DNA of 64,000 nucleotides from an uncultured Clostridia bacterium. GTDB lineage: Bacteria; Bacillota; Clostridia; Oscillospirales; Acutalibacteraceae. Below the pieces are notes generated by a model. It made no database searches. It saw nothing but the letters and a program-made list of their open reading frames with translations, and was not told the DNA's origin. This document shows positions 35,040 to 45,567 of the stretch, in pieces; position 1 is the first letter of the stretch, and every line of letters begins with the position of its first letter. Made by a program: the position numbers and the translations under genes. The stretch covers positions 62,001 through 126,000 of the forward strand of contig CANQBM010000004.1 in assembly GCA_947589575.1 (NCBI GenBank), written 5' to 3'.

Positions 35040-35987
35040 CTAATAAGTTATTGAAAAATCACTGTTTGCAAGGCGAATAACATCACCACTTTTTATAGGA
35101 AAAGGAGAGGTGTTTCTTAGTCTTACATTATTAACATAGGTACCATTTGTGCTTGGTTTTGTTCCATCTCCATCTATTATGAAATATCCGTTATTAAATA
35201 CAATTTTACAATGTACTCGCCCAATAGCTTTGTTAAAACTAATTACCCCATTTACCTTTGCTGGATTTTTTCCTAAAACATAAACAGAAGAACTAATGTT
35301 TAATTGTAGTGGATTATGTGGATCAAGAGAAGTTAATACAAGTGGGGGTTGAGATATATTAATATTTTTTTCTTTGTTTTTAGAATTATCTACATTTTCG
35401 TTATCGGGTATATATGTCTGAGCCGAACTTTCACTTCGAATATTTTTATAAAGTTCATTTAAAGTTAAAGACCCATTAGATAATAATGAACTAATTCTAT
35501 TCATTTTAGGATTTGATAACGACGGTGTCGAGGTAATAATTTTAATAAGGTCTGTCCTTAACTCGTTTTCAAAAGCCGAAACATCATCATTGTCGTTATT
35601 AATTGGTAAATAGATTAAATGAACTGCGAAAGTGTGTGAATCAATAAAAATTTTATCATAAGTTAAATCCAAATTATTACATGACAAAAAACCGTTGTTT
35701 TTTATATCAATAACAGCTTTTAACAGATTGGATATTATAATTATAAAAGTATCTGTATCAATTAAAGAAAGCATACTTTTGAAGTTCTTTTGACCAGATG
35801 TAAAATACAGCAATTTGGTTTTACCGTTATGTAAAACTTTTGCACATGACACAAAATCACTGTTACCTTGACTCTTCAAAACCTTATATCCAGTAAGATT
35901 AAAAAGCGAGGCATCTTCAAGTATATATGACACATTTTGTGTGTTTTTTAATTCGGTAATTTTACCTGATTGTAAAAACTCTTTCAT
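35040..35987 (-). CDS. DUF6382-like plus FHA domain protein
   Basis: 315 residues from the ATG at 35987 with GGAG upstream; a longer in-frame start lacks that support. The N-terminal 170 residues (SYILEDASLFNLTGYKVL..., FAVHLIYLPIN) resemble DUF6382, and the C-terminal 85 residues are an FHA domain (VLGKNPAKVNGVI...GRVHCKIVFNNGYFIIDGDGTKPSTNGTYVN). The FHA domain should bind phosphothreonine made by the cluster kinase. No transmembrane helix is present. The N-terminal domain is related in pattern to that of the protein at 45568-46806 and could stand in for EssB; this is inference. Confidence 0.78.
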   Translation of the reverse strand: MKEFLQSGKITELKNTQNVSYILEDASLFNLTGYKVLKSQGNSDFVSCAKVLHNGKTKLLYFTSGQKNFKSMLSLIDTDTFIIIISNLLKAVIDIKNNGFLSCNNLDLTYDKIFIDSHTFAVHLIYLPINNDNDDVSAFENELRTDLIKIITSTPSLSNPKMNRISSLLSNGSLTLNELYKNIRSESSAQTYIPDNENVDNSKNKEKNINISQPPLVLTSLDPHNPLQLNISSSVYVLGKNPAKVNGVISFNKAIGRVHCKIVFNNGYFIIDGDGTKPSTNGTYVNNVRLRNTSPFPIKSGDVIRLANSDFSITY

Positions 35988-36118
35988 AATGCTTTCTCCA
36001 ATTAAGAACTTAAAAACTAAAATACATATTTTTGCGTGTGCAAAAATCCATATTTTAATCTTCAAGGTCTATATGCAAGGCGCAGCAAGTGCGCCTTGCA
36101 TAATTTAATTAATTAAAA

Positions 36119-39100
36119 TTATTCGACTTGTGCAGTCGGTTCTTCTTCGTCATCCTTCTTACGTCTCTTAAAGAGAATGAAGAATACTAATCCACCACCT
36201 GCTAATACTACTGCGCCAACGATAGCCCAGAATACCGGCGATTTAGCCCAAATTACAAGCTGATTGGTTGTTACCGTAATATTGTTAAAGAATACATATC
36301 CGGGGTCATAGTTCTTTTCATCATCAGTATCAATAACGTTGCCAGCTTTATCAGTAGCCACAATCCTTACTGATTGTTCGTTAGAACTTCTGTTAAGTGT
36401 GATTACGCCACCATCAAATGTATTAAAGTCATCAAAATCTTTTCCGTAAACATATGTGTTTTGAAGTCTGTTATCAACATATACCTCAACTTTTTCAAGT
36501 CTAATGAGGTCTTCAACAGTAAAGTTAATATCTAACTTCTCTGCTTTTGCGGCACCACCATCGTGTCCGGCAATCTTATTTACCTCAGTAGAATAATTGA
36601 CAGAGATAATATCTGCCGGAGTTGAATCGACTCTAAATGTTGCACTACATACATCATAGTCAACGGTTTGAGAAGTGATAGAAGCAGAGTCCTTTGAAGA
36701 TATACGAAGTGTATATGTTCCGTCCTCAGTAAAGTTCTCAGGACTTATTTCATACGTAAACCTACTCCAAGAGGTATCCGTCTGTCTATCATCCAGCGTT
36801 ATCTTGTAGTCTCTTGATTTCTCAAGAGTTGTCGAATCATTGTTTGCAATTACTTCGACATTTTCCTTGGTAAGTAATGTGGTATTATACTCATAAACAG
36901 TTAAATCATCTGATGTGAGTTTTTGAGTGTAACCATCATTTTCTGTAATCAACTTATAGAGACTATCACTGAAAGTAAAGACCGAACCGAAACGGTTTGC
37001 AGAGAACTTAATAATGTTTTTCTGAGTATCATATGCATTTCCGGCTTTATCCTTTGCTTCGATAGTTAAAGTGTAAATGCCATCGTTTTTAACTCCGTCC
37101 TTGTCTCTCTTTGGAATAGTGATTTTAGCCGTAGCATTTGAATTACCTGATGCGTTGCTTACAAATTGAGAAGTAACATCAACATTGTCTTCAACACATT
37201 GCTTTTCAGGATTATCTTTAACGTTTTCCTGTTCGGTGTCATAATTATTATTGCTTTCACCTACAACAAGAACTCTGCTTCTTGTAAGTTTCACATTGTA
37301 ATTATCAAGGTTAACATCGTTAATAATAATAGAGATGGTTGCGTCAGGATTTACAATTCCGTCATTAAGACCAAGAACTTCACCATCTTTGATGCCCTCA
37401 ACTTTTACAATTTCATTGTATGTAGTATCAATTGTAAAGTCTTTTCCTGCAACAGAAGCACCAAAGTCAGCACCAGTATCCTTATTGCCTGCCATATCGG
37501 TCATCTTAACATCAAATGTAAAATCTCCATCAAAATCATATTTGATTGTAGCTATATGCGTATTGCCATTGTGTGACCACGATATTCCAGGATCAGTAAT
37601 GTCATTTCCAGACAATTTGGAGTCTCTTGTCCATTCAACTCTGTCAAGGTCAAAGTTGTGTTCTATAATTGTAATGGTAGCTGTTCTATGAGCCTTAAAG
37701 TACTTCTCGTTCTGAACTTCATTATTGTCATATGAAACAGAGATTTTGGGAGCAGTTTTATCAATTGTGAATTTGTTATCAATACTTCTATCAGCATCAT
37801 TTTGTGCTGCATAGTTTGTGGTTTTGTTGCTGCTATACTTTACGGCTTTGTCCTCAACTTTGTTGTCTGCAAAGTCCTTAGCATTAACTGCAAAACTATA
37901 ATCACCATCATCAGTAAATTTATAACTCATCTTGTATACATAACATTCAACTCCATCAATTACGGTTTCACCAACCTTCTTGAATTCAGGAGTGATTTTT
38001 ATTGTAGATTTAGATTCGTTATCATCTACTCTTGAAACTACATAATTAAAGTCTTCTGATTTAAAGTTTCTCTCATAAACATAGATGTCAGCTGTTCTAT
38101 CAACATTGAAGAAACCAGCGTGCTTTTCATCATCGTTTTCATTCATTTGAACAGCGATTTTGGGAGCAGTCTTATCGATTGAAAGAACCTGTGTAACATT
38201 TTCAGTCTTGTTACCAGCTCTATCGGTAAGGGTAATCTTAATTTTAATATTATTACTATTATTAGAAATGGTAATATTGTTCTTAAGATTGATAACCAGA
38301 TTGCTTTCGTTTGTTGCAGTCCATTCACCAATGCAATCAGCGCTGTATCCTTCTTTTGCTTTTGATGTTACAACGCCATCATTGTCAACTGTAACCGTAC
38401 CTGCTTCTTTCTTGTCGTCGTAAGGAGAAACAATTTCCCAGTCTATCTGTCGGATACCAGAATATGAATCAACAACCTCTATTCCCACTGTTGTATTAGC
38501 TGCATAAAGATTATTTCCGTCAGCGTCCTTATAAGGTGTTTCCTTAAGGGTATATGTAACACTACTGCTTTTTTCGTGCTGCTCAGGGCTTTCTATTACT
38601 GCACTGTTGGGATTTGAATACTCGTCTGGAGTATTACCAACATTGTCTGTTGCCTTTGCATATATCTGACCCTTGAAATCTGCGGGAATTGTAAAATAGA
38701 TTTTATTGTTTTCATCTACAAGAGGTGATAATTCTTGGCTCTTTCCGCCATCCTTGTCAACTGTATAGTAGCTAATAGTTTTAATACCCGAAGTAGGCTC
38801 AACATCATGAGAAGTAATAGTAACTTTAGTATCCTCTATAAAATAGAAGCCATAAGTAGTTTCTTGAACGGGAGCCTGATTTGTTTCTTTAACTTCGGTA
38901 TCCTTATCATAACCAGTTGCTTCAAATTTAAAATCAATAATTGAAGGCTTATCAATGTCTTTGAAAATGGTCTCGGTATACAAATCGGAAACATTACCAG
39001 CATTATCTGTAACAGAAACAGTAATTGTATATGAACCATCTTCTTTTATATCAACTTGATCAGTATTAACTGTAAAGTCGAGTTCTGTAGTCTTTTCAGA

Positions 39101-42100
39101 TTTCTTATTAAATTCCTCAGCAATATTCTTTGAACTTTTGTCTGTTGTTATTGCTGTGTCATTAATCTTTACATCGACTTTTCTTATTCCAGAATCAGCA
39201 TCTTTAATATTGATATTAAAGTCTATATCGTCCGCATACCACTTGTTTGTGTCCGCTGTTGCAGGATTCTTATCGGTAGCTGCATCAAGGAATGTAACAT
39301 TTACTACTGGCTTTTTGGTTTCAATCATTAATCCGCTGTTGGCAAATGTTTCCGAATTAGTGGTTGTAGGCTGTATAAAATCTGCTGTAACATTGTTTAC
39401 ATTATCTGTAGCTTTTGCAGAAATCTCTTTGTTAAGGTGCATGGTTTCATCAGCTATGTCCTCAGCGGGCACAACAAATGTAGCTACGCCCTCAATAATC
39501 GGTTGCGTATCAAGAGCTGTTTCATCTCCATAAAGGGTAATTTCTTTTAATCCGGAAGAATCACCGCTATCATTGGCTGTTACTTTTATTTCAATTTTTT
39601 CATTAAAGAAGTTGCCAAATGTAAGGAAATTTAATACCTTCTCAAGTGCTGATATTCCTTTTGAAGCAAACTCAAAATTCGTAATATCAGGCTTAACGGT
39701 ATCAATATATAATGTGCCATTTATATTAGTTTTTTTACCGTTCTTTAAGGTAACTCTACCGGTAATGGTATTTGCACCTGTTTTTAATGTTCCGTCTTGA
39801 TTGGTGTTAATTGAAAATGTTTTTGTGCTGCTAAGTCCTTCGTTAATTGCGTTTCCTTGGGAGTCAGCAGTAATATCTGTTCCGTTAAGTTTAAGCTCTA
39901 TCTTCTTGATAGCAACTCCGGAATGATTAGAATCTATGGCAACTGTAAATAATGCGTCTCCGTTATACCAATCTTTGTTATCTGCATCAGTGTACTTGCC
40001 ATCGGTTTGATTTGTAACTGTTACACTTGCTTCAGTAGTACTAATTGTAACCTTGTTACTGGTGTATTCTGTTGTAACATCAGTCGGAGTTTTTACATCG
40101 CTATTATTGCCAGCTTTGTCAATGGCATATGCAGAAACAGTTTTAGCATTATCAAAATCACCTTTTTTAAGAGTGAATGTAGCCGAATTGCTACTATTAA
40201 CCGTCACTGCCTCGCCATAGGCATTTCCATTAACAAGAAGTTGAATCTTGCTAACGCCAGAATTGGTAACAGTACTGTCTTTATCCGAAGCAGTTACAGT
40301 TACTTTAATATTGTCGCTTGCATATATACCTGTGTCATCAGAGGTTTCATAGTCAGCAAACTCAAAGTTATCAACTGCGGGTTTTGTTGTGTCAATTTTT
40401 GCGGTAAACTGTTTTGCATTTGATACATTTCCTGCAACATCTACTGCGTAGATGTAATAAGTTTGATTTTGTTCTCCACTTAAAGTAAACGAGTAATTAC
40501 CATTTGTAATAACTGTTTTATTCTCTGTTTCAGCCTTTACAGCATCATTAGATAAAGATGTTTTGCTCCAAACAACATAATCCAGACCGCTTGAAGGATT
40601 GTTATTCGGATTTTGTGTATTATCAGTTACCGAACCAGTTACTGTATAGGAACCAGTTTTATCCCATTCCATTGCGGGTATATCGTTTACTTCTGGCTTT
40701 GTGTTATCAATAAGAACAATAATTCTAGCATTTGGAGCACCTAAATCAAGATTAATAGTATTTCTATATTTACCAGATTTTACCTGAAGCACTTCAATTA
40801 TCTTAGTACTGTTTATAGTCCTATTCGATTTCCATCCTTCATATGCCTTATATCCTGACGGAACTGAATATTTGACATCAAAGTATGTGTATGGCGTTTT
40901 AGGTTCAATTTTTACATTTGAACCACTCGTATAAGTCATTATGATATCATTGCCATTCGTTTTTTCACTAATAAGACTACCTGAAGTTGCAATAATTGAA
41001 ATTTTATCCTTCCAATCACCAGTGTCTTTGGGTATTTCTTTGAAAGTAGCATTAACAGAGGTATTAGCCTTTATGTTAGAGATTGTATAAGTTGCACTAC
41101 CATCTTTGTTTGCAACAAAGGAGTCAACTGTTTCAATATCAATTTCTGCACCATTTACAGATACAGAATCAACCATGTAGGAATTAGAGTCTGGGGTTAT
41201 TGTTATAACCGCTTGACCATCATAATCAACAGTTTCGTTACTCGTGGTTACAGAACCATTGTCGCCAGAAGAAGTTGTAACAGTATATGTGTTAACAGCA
41301 AATGTTACTATTACTGTCTTCTCGCCAGTCACATTTGATACAGTATCAGTGTAAGTTGTATCATCATTACTTCCATCTGTAAGAGGATTATCAGAATTAG
41401 TAACCTTTTCTACATGATAGCCTTCGGATGCATTTGCTTTCGCTGTAAATTCTACTGTTCCATTTTCATCAACAGTAACATCTGTTACCTGACCACCTAA
41501 AGCTGTTTTATCGGTATCGTAAGTCACTTCACCGTTTTTAGAAACGTCAAACTTAACAATATATGTCTGCTTATAGAAAGATACACTAATTGAATAATCC
41601 TGCTTAATATTACTAATAGGAATAGTAACACTCTGCTGACCTTTGTAGGCCTCTGTGTCGGAGCCATATCCAGTAACAGTATCTATTCTATATCCTGTGT
41701 TTGCGGTTATGGTAATTTCTTTTGATTCACCATATTCAACACCAGTGATACTGTCAGAAATCGAGCCATTGCTACCTGCGCTTGTCGTTATATTAAAAGT
41801 CTTAACAGTAAGGTCAATATCTGCTAACTCATTGTTAGAATCAGAGGGGGTAATGGTTTTATTAGCAACTGTATTATACTTATCATCAAATGTATAAGAA
41901 ACCGTGTATTTTACACCTTTATAAGCGTCAAAAGAATAGATTCCGTCATTATAATCGGCTTTGCCTGTTACTTTGCCATCGTATGCGGAATAATTTACAG
42001 TTACAGAAGTTGGCGCATTACCGTTTTCATCCGCTACTGCGCCTGTTACATTGATTTTTTCTATTGCAGTAAAATCGGTTGATGAAACTTCTAACTCAGA

Positions 42101-42424
42101 GCCCTCAATAGCGATATTATTAGCTGAATAGTCTTCGTATCCTATCAAGTTTGCAATAGAAAGATTATATGTTTTTTCATCATCAACAAATGTTTCAAAT
42201 ACTGCTTTGCCGTTATCAGCATCTACAGTCTTGGTATCTGTTGAATCCGTAGTAGAGGTAAGCGTTACCTTTGCCGATTCGTTATACCCAGAAATGTTTA
42301 CAGTAAACTCAGCTGCTTGCGAGGCAAATACTCCGACAACACTAGCTGGTACAGCACCAACCAAAAGTGCAATCGCAAGAAGCAATGCCATTAGCTTCTT
42401 TGAAACTTTTTCTTTAACAACCAT
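36119..42424 (-). CDS. Giant membrane-anchored Ig/repeat surface protein of the T7SS operon
   Basis: 2101 residues from the ATG at 42424, eight bases after GGAGG. A signal peptide (about 1-37, LMALLLAIALLVGAVPASVV) is followed by bacterial-repeat domains (TSSGDNGSVTTSNETVDYDG), then at least eight Ig-like repeats with D-x-A/V-G-N turns (VDVAGNVSN, IDKAGNNSD, TDRAGNKTE, TDMAGNKDT), and one C-terminal helix (about 2065-2088) with tail FKRRKKDDEEE. There is no LPXTG motif; it is held by the helix. Cotranscription with the kinase and essC suggests a surface stalk or sensor of the type VII apparatus. It could equally be an adhesin. Confidence 0.8.
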   Translation of the reverse strand: MVVKEKVSKKLMALLLAIALLVGAVPASVVGVFASQAAEFTVNISGYNESAKVTLTSTTDSTDTKTVDADNGKAVFETFVDDEKTYNLSIANLIGYEDYSANNIAIEGSELEVSSTDFTAIEKINVTGAVADENGNAPTSVTVNYSAYDGKVTGKADYNDGIYSFDAYKGVKYTVSYTFDDKYNTVANKTITPSDSNNELADIDLTVKTFNITTSAGSNGSISDSITGVEYGESKEITITANTGYRIDTVTGYGSDTEAYKGQQSVTIPISNIKQDYSISVSFYKQTYIVKFDVSKNGEVTYDTDKTALGGQVTDVTVDENGTVEFTAKANASEGYHVEKVTNSDNPLTDGSNDDTTYTDTVSNVTGEKTVIVTFAVNTYTVTTSSGDNGSVTTSNETVDYDGQAVITITPDSNSYMVDSVSVNGAEIDIETVDSFVANKDGSATYTISNIKANTSVNATFKEIPKDTGDWKDKISIIATSGSLISEKTNGNDIIMTYTSGSNVKIEPKTPYTYFDVKYSVPSGYKAYEGWKSNRTINSTKIIEVLQVKSGKYRNTINLDLGAPNARIIVLIDNTKPEVNDIPAMEWDKTGSYTVTGSVTDNTQNPNNNPSSGLDYVVWSKTSLSNDAVKAETENKTVITNGNYSFTLSGEQNQTYYIYAVDVAGNVSNAKQFTAKIDTTKPAVDNFEFADYETSDDTGIYASDNIKVTVTASDKDSTVTNSGVSKIQLLVNGNAYGEAVTVNSSNSATFTLKKGDFDNAKTVSAYAIDKAGNNSDVKTPTDVTTEYTSNKVTISTTEASVTVTNQTDGKYTDADNKDWYNGDALFTVAIDSNHSGVAIKKIELKLNGTDITADSQGNAINEGLSSTKTFSINTNQDGTLKTGANTITGRVTLKNGKKTNINGTLYIDTVKPDITNFEFASKGISALEKVLNFLTFGNFFNEKIEIKVTANDSGDSSGLKEITLYGDETALDTQPIIEGVATFVVPAEDIADETMHLNKEISAKATDNVNNVTADFIQPTTTNSETFANSGLMIETKKPVVNVTFLDAATDKNPATADTNKWYADDIDFNINIKDADSGIRKVDVKINDTAITTDKSSKNIAEEFNKKSEKTTELDFTVNTDQVDIKEDGSYTITVSVTDNAGNVSDLYTETIFKDIDKPSIIDFKFEATGYDKDTEVKETNQAPVQETTYGFYFIEDTKVTITSHDVEPTSGIKTISYYTVDKDGGKSQELSPLVDENNKIYFTIPADFKGQIYAKATDNVGNTPDEYSNPNSAVIESPEQHEKSSSVTYTLKETPYKDADGNNLYAANTTVGIEVVDSYSGIRQIDWEIVSPYDDKKEAGTVTVDNDGVVTSKAKEGYSADCIGEWTATNESNLVINLKNNITISNNSNNIKIKITLTDRAGNKTENVTQVLSIDKTAPKIAVQMNENDDEKHAGFFNVDRTADIYVYERNFKSEDFNYVVSRVDDNESKSTIKITPEFKKVGETVIDGVECYVYKMSYKFTDDGDYSFAVNAKDFADNKVEDKAVKYSSNKTTNYAAQNDADRSIDNKFTIDKTAPKISVSYDNNEVQNEKYFKAHRTATITIIEHNFDLDRVEWTRDSKLSGNDITDPGISWSHNGNTHIATIKYDFDGDFTFDVKMTDMAGNKDTGADFGASVAGKDFTIDTTYNEIVKVEGIKDGEVLGLNDGIVNPDATISIIINDVNLDNYNVKLTRSRVLVVGESNNNYDTEQENVKDNPEKQCVEDNVDVTSQFVSNASGNSNATAKITIPKRDKDGVKNDGIYTLTIEAKDKAGNAYDTQKNIIKFSANRFGSVFTFSDSLYKLITENDGYTQKLTSDDLTVYEYNTTLLTKENVEVIANNDSTTLEKSRDYKITLDDRQTDTSWSRFTYEISPENFTEDGTYTLRISSKDSASITSQTVDYDVCSATFRVDSTPADIISVNYSTEVNKIAGHDGGAAKAEKLDINFTVEDLIRLEKVEVYVDNRLQNTYVYGKDFDDFNTFDGGVITLNRSSNEQSVRIVATDKAGNVIDTDDEKNYDPGYVFFNNITVTTNQLVIWAKSPVFWAIVGAVVLAGGGLVFFILFKRRKKDDEEEPTAQVE

Positions 42425-42445
42425 TTTCATTTCCTCCATATCTCT

Positions 42446-43030
42446 TTATATAACTTCATCAGTATGAATGAACATGATATCTTGTATCATCTTCATTCCG
42501 ACTGTTGTTTTATTAAGTGCGGAATTTATTTGTTCATTCGACAAGACTTGTGTGCCATCATTTAGAATTTCAGTACCATTTTCATCATAGTCAAGTTTTT
42601 CCGTAGCATTCAAATCTTCCAGAACATCTGTTGCTCCGCTTCCAACACCTTTTTCTAAGTTCGGTTGTTGCGCTGACTTATTTGATTTTTGCGCCTTATC
42701 TTTTTTGATTTTTCCGCTTTGCTTTATTTGGTCAGTAAGTGGTCCTCTATCTGCTGCAACAGGGTGTGGTCTAAACGATTTTTTGCCACTCTTTTCATTC
42801 TCTGCTCGCATCTGTTCAATGGATTTTCTTGCAGTTCTACCAGATAAATCACCAATTATTCTTGGTATTCTAAATTTTATAAAGCAAAAAATACCAAATG
42901 CTAAGAAAGCTACAGCTAATATAAATGTTACTAAAGAAACTGTGTTTAATACTTTAGCAAGCTGCTCATAGTTTGTTGAAGTGTTTTTTTCTGCGGCATC
43001 GGCGGCAAATGCTATCAAAAGTGTATACAT
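42446..43030 (-). CDS. Single-pass membrane protein with T-x-[VIL]-L phospho-motif tail
   Basis: 194 residues. A short outer N-terminus, one helix (about 29-52), then a basic and finally acidic cytoplasmic tail. The tail carries TDVL (134), TEIL (153) and TQVL (160), the same T-x-[VIL]-L motif that is repeated in the FHA protein at 45568-46806. It lies 12 bases after the kinase gene and before the giant surface protein. It is a likely kinase substrate that docks FHA proteins at the membrane; this rests on motif recurrence and context. No family is recognised. Confidence 0.7.
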   Translation of the reverse strand: MYTLLIAFAADAAEKNTSTNYEQLAKVLNTVSLVTFILAVAFLAFGIFCFIKFRIPRIIGDLSGRTARKSIEQMRAENEKSGKKSFRPHPVAADRGPLTDQIKQSGKIKKDKAQKSNKSAQQPNLEKGVGSGATDVLEDLNATEKLDYDENGTEILNDGTQVLSNEQINSALNKTTVGMKMIQDIMFIHTDEVI

Positions 43031-43042
43031 ATCATCCCCTCC

Positions 43043-44752
43043 TTAGCCTTCAAGATGTTCATATTGAGTTTCCACAGTACTTCTAACATTATTTATATTA
43101 TTTAAAACATATATTTTTGTTTGGTAAGCACGGCTTTTCTCATTTTCAACTTCGTTAATACCATCAGCTTTCTGCTTAATCGTATCAAGCAAGCTTAAAA
43201 CTGTATCCTTATCAACTGCTCCAAAATTTGGGCTTGCTATATACTTAATGTTTGTATTAACAAAGTCTAATGTTGATTTATACATTGCAGCTTTTACAAA
43301 GTTAGCATTGCTTTCCTGATATTCATCTAGATAGTCAATACATTTTTGAATTGAATCAAAGACGTCTTCATATTGTTTTTTATAATCCGGAGTCTCGACT
43401 CCATTTCCACTATCAGATTTGTAGAAGTTACAAATGGTGTAGAAATTTGTAGCCATTTCCGACTCAGTAAAGTTACCGTCTTTAATGTTTTCAAAATACT
43501 TAATAGCTTTCAATGCACGTTCACTTGTTGAAGAGTCCGACGAGAATTCATAATAGAAGAAATTGTTCATTCCTGCTTCATATGTAATTTTTGCAAACTC
43601 TTCATCATAGGTTCCGTCTGTGTAGGTAGCCTTAAGCTGATTATATATTGTGCTAAAGCCCTGAGACTCTTTTTCAGTAATATTATCATCTGATATAATA
43701 TAAGAAAGGAAGTTTTCGTAAGCTCTCTTATCAGTTTTATTGATTTGAATAGCTGTATTTATATTACTAATCGCAGTATCGTAATCCTGACCGTTAATTT
43801 CTACTAACACATCATAATTGTTACTTTCGGCGTTCTTTGCAAGATTTGCAGTAACCAACCCCGTTATAGCAAAAATAATTGCCAACGCTATTGAGACAAT
43901 AAACATCAAGAGTTTTCTCTTTTGAGTTTTCTTAAAAGAATCTTCCTCTTCTGTATAGTGCTCTAAGGCATATAGAAGTTCATTACAATTCTGATATCTA
44001 TCTTTTGGGTCAGGAGATACACACTTATCAATTATTCTTTCAAGACCACCGGACAGTTCAGGATTCCATTGCCTTATCGGTGCATAAATATAATCTGCCG
44101 GTCTTGGATCAACACCCGTTACAAGATGGTGCATTGTCATACCAAGCGTATAAATATCCGACCTTGCATCAGTTTGTCGTGAACCATAGTGTTCCGGAGA
44201 AGCGTAACCCTTTGTTCCAAGAACTGTCGTATCTGCAAGATTTGTTTCTTTATACTCACGAGCAATACCAAAATCTATTATTTTGATGTTGCCTTCAGGC
44301 TTAAGCATTACATTTGCCGGCTTCATATCACGATAAATAATTGGCGGCTTTTGTGAATGCAGATACCCAAAAGCATCACATATTTGTTTTGCCCAATCGA
44401 TTACAAGTTCCTGCGGTTGAGCGCCATATTCATTTAGAACCTTATCGAGTGATTCACCCTCTACATAGTCCATAACAACATAGATGTACTCTTCATCTTT
44501 ATGGTCTATGATGTCGACTATTCTTGGAATAGCGGGGTGGTCTAACCTTTTCATCATTTCGGCATCGGCAGGCACTTCATTGACAATTTGCTCATTGTTT
44601 TTACCAACGCCGGTTCTTTTAATCTCTTTTACTGCCCACTGTTTATTAAGTCGCTTATCCATTGCCAGATAAACAGTTGACATTCCACCTTTACCGATTT
44701 GTTTAAGTATTTCATACTTGCCATCGATAACTGTACCGATCTGTGTAGCCAA
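43043..44752 (-). CDS. Membrane Ser/Thr protein kinase (Hanks type) of the T7SS cluster
   Basis: 569 residues. Catalytic domain 1-265: glycine loop IGKGGMSTV, lysine in WAVKEI (42), YRDMKPANV (HRD with H to Y, Asp retained), IIDFGIA, and activation loop ADTTVLGTKGYASPEHYG. One transmembrane helix (about 281-305) precedes an extracellular helical region of about 260 residues with no PASTA domains. All catalytic residues are kept, unlike the host pseudokinase at 9319-10980. The activation-loop TTVL matches the repeated T-x-[VIL]-L motif of its neighbours. A PP2C phosphatase gene lies 10 bases upstream. It probably controls the secretion system by threonine phosphorylation. Confidence 0.93.
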   Translation of the reverse strand: MATQIGTVIDGKYEILKQIGKGGMSTVYLAMDKRLNKQWAVKEIKRTGVGKNNEQIVNEVPADAEMMKRLDHPAIPRIVDIIDHKDEEYIYVVMDYVEGESLDKVLNEYGAQPQELVIDWAKQICDAFGYLHSQKPPIIYRDMKPANVMLKPEGNIKIIDFGIAREYKETNLADTTVLGTKGYASPEHYGSRQTDARSDIYTLGMTMHHLVTGVDPRPADYIYAPIRQWNPELSGGLERIIDKCVSPDPKDRYQNCNELLYALEHYTEEEDSFKKTQKRKLLMFIVSIALAIIFAITGLVTANLAKNAESNNYDVLVEINGQDYDTAISNINTAIQINKTDKRAYENFLSYIISDDNITEKESQGFSTIYNQLKATYTDGTYDEEFAKITYEAGMNNFFYYEFSSDSSTSERALKAIKYFENIKDGNFTESEMATNFYTICNFYKSDSGNGVETPDYKKQYEDVFDSIQKCIDYLDEYQESNANFVKAAMYKSTLDFVNTNIKYIASPNFGAVDKDTVLSLLDTIKQKADGINEVENEKSRAYQTKIYVLNNINNVRSTVETQYEHLEG

Positions 44753-44762
44753 GACGCACCTC

Positions 44763-45533
44763 CTACATTATGCTTTTCAGAAGTGCAACCGTAATGTTGT
44801 CTCGTTCATTTCTCTTTTTAACAACATCAATCAAATAGTCGCCGTTCTGTTTCATTGTTTCAATACTATTCAAGTTAAGAGGGTTAAACTTATCCAACAT
44901 CTCATTATCTTGAAGGACGTGTCTAAATCCATCTGAACAAGCCATATATACTGTATTTGGCACTACTGCTCCAAATGTAATAACTGGTTCTACATCTCTT
45001 GATGCGCCAACGCACTGTAAAAGCATGTTTCTTTTTGGATGTACAGCTGCTTCTTCTGGTGTCATTCTGCCTGCATTGATTTCTCGTCTGATAAAGGTTT
45101 GATCCTCAGTTAATTGGCTTACTGTATCCGAGACTTCATAAACTCTCGAATCTCCAACTTGTACAATCATATAATTATTTTCAATAACAATGAATGCACT
45201 TAAAGTTGTACCAAGATTCACTCCAATAGTCTTTCCGTATTCAAGAATTTTCTGATTTTGTTCCTTTATCATCCTTTTCCATTCTTCGGATAACTTTTCC
45301 CACGAATAATCATTAATTTTCTGTGGTAGTTCTTTCTCAAACCATTGTGCGCAGCGTTTTATCACAGTAGCAGAAGCAAGCTCGCCTTTTGCAAGTCCGC
45401 CCATTCCATCACAGATAACCATCATTGCCGCTTGACCTTTTCCGTCAAACTCTGCAATTTTTAGACAAGCACTATCTTGGTTTGTTTGTTTGACAATTCC
45501 AATATCGGTTGATACTGCTCCAAAATAATTCAT
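44763..45533 (-). CDS. PP2C-family protein phosphatase
   Basis: 256 residues with all PP2C motifs: STDIGIVKQTNQDS, VICDGMGGLAKGELAS, GTTLSAF, VGDSRVYEV, LTEDQTF, ACSDGF and ERDNITV. The metal-binding aspartates are present, so it should be an active Mn/Mg-dependent Ser/Thr phosphatase. It lies 10 bases before the kinase gene and 34 after the FHA gene. It is expected to reverse the kinase's phosphorylation of the FHA-binding motifs. Confidence 0.95.
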   Translation of the reverse strand: MNYFGAVSTDIGIVKQTNQDSACLKIAEFDGKGQAAMMVICDGMGGLAKGELASATVIKRCAQWFEKELPQKINDYSWEKLSEEWKRMIKEQNQKILEYGKTIGVNLGTTLSAFIVIENNYMIVQVGDSRVYEVSDTVSQLTEDQTFIRREINAGRMTPEEAAVHPKRNMLLQCVGASRDVEPVITFGAVVPNTVYMACSDGFRHVLQDNEMLDKFNPLNLNSIETMKQNGDYLIDVVKKRNERDNITVALLKSIM

Positions 45534-45567
45534 AAATTTACCCTCAAAAATAAAATTTCTTTAAAGA

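Noticed and set aside
39138-39533. Several long open frames on the plus strand opposite the giant surface protein
   Set aside because: They are antisense shadows of a repetitive coding sequence, have no binding sites and show no recognisable domains.
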